From Acidobacteriota bacterium (lineage in GTDB: Bacteria; Acidobacteriota; Blastocatellia; Pyrinomonadales; Pyrinomonadaceae), in the NCBI GenBank assembly GCA_020201365.1, contig JAIVGV010000416.1:1-10008 (forward strand): a stretch of DNA of 10,008 nucleotides. The letters run 5' to 3'. The notes beneath the pieces were generated by a model. It saw only the letters and a list, made by a program, of their open reading frames with translations, searched no databases and was not told the DNA's origin. The translations under genes and the position numbers were made by a program. Shown here piece by piece: positions 6,123-10,008 of the stretch; within the stretch, counting starts at the first letter, position 1; the number at the start of each line of letters is the position of its first letter.

Positions 6123-6306
6123 CGCAGGTCGCCCCGTCGGAAAGGGGCGCACAAGGGAAGCCGGGTGAAATGCCCGCGCGGTTCCCGCCACTGTGTACCG
6201 GCGATTGCGTCGCCCCGAAATTTTGATGAGCCACTCGCGCACGACGCGCGCGGGGAAGGCGAGGGGTCGGCGCGCTTGAGCCGGGAGTCAGGAAACCTTG
6301 CCTGCG
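6123..6306 (+). ncRNA. Cobalamin riboswitch
   Basis: The leader carries the conserved core of the cobalamin (B12) aptamer: AAGGGAAGCCGGGTGAAA followed by GGTTCCCGCCACTGT (about 6154-6194), and the 3' B12-box region GAGTCAGGAAACCTTGCC (about 6285-6302). Closing stem P1 pairs 6123-6128 (CGCAGG) with 6301-6306 (CCTGCG). A P2-like stem pairs 6131-6135 with 6144-6148. Together with the downstream TonB receptor and btuF genes, this marks B12-repressed control: adenosyl- or methylcobalamin binding should lower expression of the uptake operon. Bases 6195-6284 form the variable peripheral arms. The start codon is about 360 bases downstream, so direct masking of the receptor ribosome-binding site by the aptamer is unlikely and a transcriptional mechanism is more plausible. 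Confidence 0.95.
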
Positions 6307-6311
6307 GAGAG

Positions 6312-6403
6312 CAGTTTTCAGTTTTGAGTTTTCAGTTTTCAGCCGGGGGGCTGAGACTGCGAACCGGCTCGGCTGAAAACTGGAAACCGGAAACTGAAAA
6401 CTG
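6312..6403. repeat. 33-bp imperfect inverted repeat of CAGTTTTCAG units
   Basis: The left arm 6312-6344 is built from repeats of CAGTTTTCAG, and the right arm 6371-6403 is its complement at 29 of 33 positions (two of the four differences would still pair as G-U in RNA). The 26-nt loop is GC-rich. The AT-rich arms contrast strongly with the surrounding sequence. It starts 5 nt after aptamer stem P1 and is followed by TTTT (6404-6407). It looks like a dispersed palindromic repeat that has landed in the riboswitch leader, and it may act as or replace the terminator of the switch. Confidence 0.8.
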
Positions 6404-6522
6404 TTTTCGACGGAGGCGACCGCTAACGCTCCGGGAAGAGAGCGAGTGGCGTCTGTGAGATTTGATCGCGCGGCGCGGGAAGTTTTTAGATCACGCGCCG
6501 ACGACCGAAGACGAAAACGACG

Positions 6523-6558
6523 CGCCCTCGATCTTGCCGCCCGGCAGGATCGGGGGCG
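6523..6558 (+). promoter_or_regulatory. Strong GC-rich hairpin in the B12 operon leader
   Basis: 6523-6539 (CGCCCTCGATCTTGCCG) is complementary to 6542-6558 over 17 positions, 15 Watson-Crick and two G-U, with a tight 2-4 nt turn. No long T-run follows directly (only GTTT at 6564-6567). Bases 6557-6564 (CGTCGGCG) are also exactly complementary to 6496-6503, so two mutually exclusive folds are possible, as expected for an expression platform. Confidence 0.6.
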
Positions 6559-6570
6559 TCGGCGTTTCCG

Positions 6571-6590
6571 GCGGGGAAAATTTTCCCCGC
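6571..6590. repeat. Perfect 20-bp palindrome in the B12 operon leader
   Basis: GCGGGGAAAATTTTCCCCGC is exactly self-complementary, 74 bases upstream of the receptor start. The symmetric G4A4T4C4 core is conspicuous in this GC-rich sequence. It could be a protein-binding dyad or part of a hairpin in the leader RNA; no T-run follows it. Confidence 0.75.
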
Positions 6591-6663
6591 GGCAGGCACT
6601 CCTTGCACGCCCCCGCGAACTTTCGCGCGTCAGCCTCCGCGAAGCGTAAGGCGCGGGAGGAAG

Positions 6664-9165
6664 ATGATGAGAAACATTCGGATCAGCCTGTTCGTCAAGT
6701 TCGCCGCCGCGCTCGCGGTCTCTTCGTGCGCGCTCGCGCCGCGGGCGGCGGCGCAGAGTCCGTCGCCGGAAAGCTCCGCGAGTCGGGGTTCGTCAACACA
6801 GACCACGACCAATGATGCCGCGACGATCGGCGGTCGCGTCCTCGATCCGCAGGGCGCGGGCGTCGGGGGCGCGCTCGTCACGCTCTACGCGCGCGCGCCC
6901 GTCGTGCGCCTGAGCGCGCGCGCGGACGCCGCCGGAAACTTCCGCTTCGGGCGGCTCGCGGCGGGCGAGTATCTGTTGGAGGCGGACGCCGAGGGGTTCG
7001 CGCCCGCGACGGCGCAGAAGGTTCGCCTGCGCGCGGGCGAGGCGTCGGCGGTCGAACTGCGGCTCGCGGTCGCGAGCTTACGCGAGCAGGTCGTCGTCAC
7101 GGCGTCGGACACGGCGCAGGCGGTTGACGAGGTGTCGAAGTCTCTGACCAGCGTCACGCGGCGCGAGATGGAGGAGCGCGACGAGTTCTCTGTCGCCGAA
7201 GCCCTGCGCGACGTGCCGGGCTTGCGCGTCCAACAGTTGGGCGGTCCCGGCGCGTTCTTCTCGATCAAGACGCGCGGGCTTCGCAACGAAGACACGGCGA
7301 TCCTGCTCGACGGTCTCAGACTCCGCGATCCGTCTTCGACGCAGGGCGACTTCTCCGGCTACCTCTCCGACATAGACGTCGTGAATCTGGATCGCGTCGA
7401 AGTCCTGCGCGGCTCCGGCTCTTCGCTCTACGGCACGAACGCCGTCGGCGGCGTGATCAATTTGGTGACGGACGAGGGCGGGGGCAGGACGCGCGGTCAG
7501 CTCCTCTTCGAAGGCGGGGGCTTGGGCTTCTTCCGCGGACGCGCGCAGGTCGCGGGCGGCACGCACTCGAACCGCTTCGCCTACAGCCTCGGCGTCTCGC
7601 ACCGCAACGTCACGCGCGGCGTTGACCGGGACGACGCCGCGCGCAACACGAGCGCGCAGGGTCGCGCCACTTTCCGCCTGACGCCCAAAGCCTCGCTCGT
7701 CGCGCGCGGCTACTTCTCGGATTCGTTCTTGCAACTCAACGACGATCCCCGCCCGATTGCCGGCTCGCTTCCGAACGGCGTCATTGACGCACGCCCGGTC
7801 TCTCGCGCGGAGCTGCGACGCTTCGAGTCGGGCACGCCCGCGTCGCAGTTGAACACGGGCGACGCGACCTTCATCCCGTCGGCGAACGACGGGGACGCGG
7901 CGCGCGCCACCCGCTTCTTCTCCGGCGCGCTGCGCTTCGACCACCGCCCCTTCGAGCGCTTCGGCTACACCGTCAGCTACCAGGCGAACACGACGCGCGG
8001 CAGGTTCACGGACGGTCCCGCCGGAACGGGCTTCGAGCCCTCCGGCGCGACGCGCACGGACTTCGACGGTCGCGCGCAGACCTTGAACGCGCGCGCCGAT
8101 TTCCTCGTCGGCAGATCGAACTTCGTCACCGCGGGCTACGAGTTCGAGCGCGACACCTTCGTCAACCGGCAGTTCCCCGAAACGGCGGCTGACGACTTCA
8201 CGGCGGACGTCACGGAGCGCAGCCACGCGCTCTTCGCGCAGGATCAAATCCGGCTCCTCGCTGATCGCCTCCAACTCTCGGCCGCGTTCCGCGCGCAGTT
8301 CTTCAACCTGAACGAGCCGCGCTTTACGCCGACGGCGAGCGCGCCCTTCCAGAACCTCTCGTTCGTCTCGCCGCCCGCAGCCTACACGGGCGACGGCTCG
8401 GTCGCCTACTTCTTCCGCTCTTCGCGGACGAAGCTGCGCGCGCACGCGGGCAACTCCTACCGCGAGCCCTCTCTCTTCGAGCGCTTCGGCGCGTCGTTCT
8501 CCAACCTCTTCGGCTTCTCCGCCTTCGGCGATCCGCGCCTCGCGCCGGAGCGCGCCATCTCCTTCGACGCCGGGGTTGATCAGTCGTTCGCGCGAGACCG
8601 CGCGCGCGCGTCCGCGACCTACTTCTACGCGCGCCTGCAAGAGACGATCGTCTTCGACTTCACGGGGCTCGTCGCGCAGCCCGACCCGTTCGGGCGCTTC
8701 GGCGGCTACGTCAACACGCGCGGCGGACTCGCCCGCGGCGTGGAGCTGAGCTTCGACGCCGCGCCGACGCGCGCGCTCGACCTTCGCGCCTCCTACACCT
8801 TCACGAACAGCGACGAGCGCACGCCGCGGCTCGGGCAGGTGCGCGCCTTCGCCATCCCGGATCACCAGTTCTCCCTCGTCGCCACCGGGCGGCTGGGTCG
8901 CCGCACCTTCTTCAACTTCGATCTCTCGGCGACGAGCGACTACCTCGCGCCCGTCTTCGATCCCTCTTCGTTCGCGAGCCGCGTCTATCGCTTCCCCGGC
9001 TTGCTCAAGGCGGACGCGGGCGCGAGCTACCGCCTGCCGCTCACGGAGTCGCGCGCGCTCAGGTTCTTCGGCGTCGTCGAAAATTTGTTCGGGCGCGAGT
9101 ACTACGAGAGCGGCTTCCGCACGCCGGGGCGCACGGCGCGCGGCGGCGCGCAGTTCAGCTTCTGA
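6664..9165 (+). CDS. btuB: TonB-dependent outer-membrane receptor, probable cobalamin receptor (BtuB-type)
   Basis: An 833-residue outer-membrane receptor expected to import cobalamin using TonB energy. Residues 1-30 are a signal peptide (charged start, hydrophobic core, cleavage near RAAA-Q). Residues 54-137 form a carboxypeptidase-regulatory-like beta domain (GGRVLDPQGAGVGGALVTLY, GEYLLEADAEGF), which classical E. coli BtuB lacks. A TonB-box-like EQVVVTAS lies at 141-148. The plug domain follows to about 270 with typical ALRDVPGLRV, ILLDGLRLRD and VEVLRGSGSSLYGTNAVGG motifs. The rest is a beta-barrel ending in Phe (GAQFSF). Cobalamin as ligand is inferred from the riboswitch immediately upstream and btuF downstream, not from the barrel sequence. 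Two adjacent ATGs (6664 and 6667) follow GCGGGAGGAAG; the second has the better spacing. The TGA overlaps the next ATG by one base. Confidence 0.9.
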   Translation: MMRNIRISLFVKFAAALAVSSCALAPRAAAQSPSPESSASRGSSTQTTTNDAATIGGRVLDPQGAGVGGALVTLYARAPVVRLSARADAAGNFRFGRLAAGEYLLEADAEGFAPATAQKVRLRAGEASAVELRLAVASLREQVVVTASDTAQAVDEVSKSLTSVTRREMEERDEFSVAEALRDVPGLRVQQLGGPGAFFSIKTRGLRNEDTAILLDGLRLRDPSSTQGDFSGYLSDIDVVNLDRVEVLRGSGSSLYGTNAVGGVINLVTDEGGGRTRGQLLFEGGGLGFFRGRAQVAGGTHSNRFAYSLGVSHRNVTRGVDRDDAARNTSAQGRATFRLTPKASLVARGYFSDSFLQLNDDPRPIAGSLPNGVIDARPVSRAELRRFESGTPASQLNTGDATFIPSANDGDAARATRFFSGALRFDHRPFERFGYTVSYQANTTRGRFTDGPAGTGFEPSGATRTDFDGRAQTLNARADFLVGRSNFVTAGYEFERDTFVNRQFPETAADDFTADVTERSHALFAQDQIRLLADRLQLSAAFRAQFFNLNEPRFTPTASAPFQNLSFVSPPAAYTGDGSVAYFFRSSRTKLRAHAGNSYREPSLFERFGASFSNLFGFSAFGDPRLAPERAISFDAGVDQSFARDRARASATYFYARLQETIVFDFTGLVAQPDPFGRFGGYVNTRGGLARGVELSFDAAPTRALDLRASYTFTNSDERTPRLGQVRAFAIPDHQFSLVATGRLGRRTFFNFDLSATSDYLAPVFDPSSFASRVYRFPGLLKADAGASYRLPLTESRALRFFGVVENLFGREYYESGFRTPGRTARGGAQFSF

Positions 9166-9374
9166 TGGGCGCGGAAGACTCGGAAACGGCGCCGGACTTC
9201 GTGCTCGTCGAAGGCGTTGACTTCTACCGCGAGGGCGCGGCGATGGTCTTCACGGCGAGCTACCTCCTGCGGCGCGGCTACTGCTGCGAGAGCGGCTGCC
9301 GCCACTGTCCTTACGGCTTCAGAAGGGAGGCGCGCGAAGATGACAAGACGGCGAGAACAGATGACGACGACTGA
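9165..9374 (+). CDS. DUF5522 small cysteine-rich protein
   Basis: A 69-residue protein matching DUF5522. The conserved core runs DFYREGAAMVFTASYLLRRG (19-38), then YCCESGCRHCPYGF (39-52) with Cys40, Cys41, Cys45 and Cys48 plus His47. The CCxSGCxHCPYG arrangement suggests metal or Fe-S binding, but the family has no established function that I know of. There is no signal peptide, so it is cytoplasmic. The tail (53-69) is acidic and arginine-rich and probably disordered. Its ATG shares a base with the receptor stop (TGATG), and its 3' end overlaps btuF by 35 bases, so it is translated as part of the B12 uptake operon. The ORF is too short and too conserved at the Cys core to be a shadow. A role linked to cobalamin or cobalt is possible from context only. 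Confidence 0.88.
   Translation: MGAEDSETAPDFVLVEGVDFYREGAAMVFTASYLLRRGYCCESGCRHCPYGFRREAREDDKTARTDDDD
9323..9330 (+). promoter_or_regulatory. Ribosome-binding site of btuF inside the DUF5522 gene
   Basis: AAGGGAGG lies nine bases before the ATG at 9340. It decides the btuF start in favour of 9340 over the in-frame ATG at 9361, which has no comparable site, and it gives the signal peptide a positively charged n-region. Confidence 0.65.
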
Positions 9375-10008
9375 CGCGCGCCGCGTCGCGCTCGCGCTCG
9401 CGATTGTCGCGACGCTCTCCCTCGCCGCGTGCGGCGGGCGCGTCGCGAATCAACCGGCAAGCGCCTCGAAGCCGCAGCGGATCATCTCGCTCAGCCCGAG
9501 CGCGACCGAAATTCTCTACGGCGTCGGCGCTTTCTCGCGCGTCGTCGCCGTGTCGGACTACGACGACTACCCGCCCGAAGTCAAAAACCTGCCGCGGATC
9601 GGCGGGTGGCAGAATACGAACCTCGAACAGGTCGTCTCGCTCAAGCCCGACCTCGTCGTGCTGACGCAGGCGCAGGAGAAACTGATCAAGGACAAGCTCG
9701 ACGCGCTCGGCTTGCGCACGGTCGTCGCGCCGGATCGGTCGCTCGCCGACGCGCTCGCGTCCATCACGCTGATCGGCGACGCGGTCGGCGAGCCCGAGGC
9801 GGCGCGCAGGCTGCGCGGGGAGACGCAAGGGAGGCTCGACGAAGTGCGCGCGCGCGCGTCCCCGTTGCCGCGCCCGCGCGTGCTCTGCATCGTGGATCGC
9901 GTGCCCGGCACGCTGCGCGGTCTCTACGCGGCGACCGACGGGAGCTTCATAGATCAGTTGGTCGAGCTCGCCGGGGGCGACTCGGTCGCGCCGCACTCCG
10001 AGATCGGC
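9340..10008 (+). CDS. btuF: Cobalamin ABC transporter substrate-binding lipoprotein (BtuF-like), partial
   Basis: The open frame runs 223 codons to the window end with no stop, so the C-terminal part (perhaps 70-100 residues, judging from usual BtuF lengths) is outside. Residues 1-30 are a lipoprotein signal: MTRRREQ, a hydrophobic stretch, then lipobox LAA-C with Cys31. The class III periplasmic binding fold is clear: RIISLSPSATEILYGVGA (47-64), VVAVSDYDDYPPEV (68-81), LPRIGGWQNTNLEQVVSLKP (84-103) and DLVVLT. A long linker helix follows (IGDAVGEPEAARRLRGETQ), then the second lobe (RVLCIVDRVPGTL). This pattern is typical of BtuF, which binds vitamin B12 in the periplasm and passes it to BtuCD. 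The start at 9340 is chosen because of its ribosome-binding site; 9361 is an alternative. It overlaps the DUF5522 gene and belongs to the riboswitch operon. Confidence 0.9.
   Translation, partial: MTRRREQMTTTDARRVALALAIVATLSLAACGGRVANQPASASKPQRIISLSPSATEILYGVGAFSRVVAVSDYDDYPPEVKNLPRIGGWQNTNLEQVVSLKPDLVVLTQAQEKLIKDKLDALGLRTVVAPDRSLADALASITLIGDAVGEPEAARRLRGETQGRLDEVRARASPLPRPRVLCIVDRVPGTLRGLYAATDGSFIDQLVELAGGDSVAPHSEIG

Noticed and set aside
6446..6815. Two plus-strand open frames in the B12 leader and start of the receptor gene (6446-6649 and 6462-6815)
   Set aside because: Both are Arg-rich, overlap structured leader RNA, and one continues out of frame into the receptor signal peptide. Neither resembles a known leader peptide.
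7078..8865. Long 595-codon open frame on the minus strand opposite the receptor gene
   Set aside because: It is Arg/Glu/Val-rich with no recognisable domain and lies wholly opposite a well-supported TonB receptor. Such antisense frames are expected in GC-rich genes.

Overview
This is a GC-rich bacterial window from a Gram-negative (diderm) organism: it encodes an outer-membrane TonB-dependent receptor and two lipoproteins with lipobox signal peptides. Protein style (TonB-dependent receptor with an N-terminal carboxypeptidase-regulatory-like domain, DUF72, DUF5522, Asn/Thr-rich lipoprotein) and dispersed intergenic repeats would fit an Acidobacteriota member, perhaps Blastocatellia. That placement is inference only; no rRNA or other marker gene is present.

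Bases 1-2934 hold three separately transcribed plus-strand genes. They are a six-helix membrane protein of the urate-oxidase N-terminal-domain (PuuD-like) family, closed by a strong terminator; a divergent Fe/Mn superoxide dismutase; and a two-domain lipoprotein of unknown role. A 95-nt hairpin repeat lies between the last two. Bases 2945-5126 form a tight plus-strand operon: a 4-Cys uracil-DNA glycosylase, a YgfZ/GcvT-type folate-binding protein and a small helical protein. The genes are joined by two GTGA stop/start overlaps. A convergent minus-strand DUF72 gene (5140-5871) follows. Its C-terminal motif block appears to be missing.

Bases 5872-10008 are a vitamin B12 uptake locus. A cobalamin riboswitch (6123-6306) with the recognisable GCCACTGT core and B12 box is followed by a structured 357-nt leader. 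The leader holds a 33-bp imperfect inverted repeat, a 17-bp GC-rich hairpin and a perfect 20-bp palindrome. Then come a TonB-dependent receptor (probable BtuB), a 69-aa Cys-rich DUF5522 protein, and a BtuF-type cobalamin-binding lipoprotein that runs off the window end. Receptor, DUF5522 and btuF overlap one another (1 bp, then 35 bp), so the small DUF5522 protein is built into the B12 operon. Expected logic: B12 binds the leader and shuts the operon down; without B12, the receptor moves cobalamin across the outer membrane with TonB energy and BtuF hands it to an inner-membrane ABC transporter, presumably encoded just downstream.

The most noteworthy points are the DUF5522 protein inside a riboswitch-controlled B12 operon, the repeat hairpin sitting 5 nt after the aptamer, the atypical SOD active-site motifs, the missing C-terminal block in the DUF72 protein, and the coupling of an Fe-S-type DNA glycosylase to a YgfZ-type protein.
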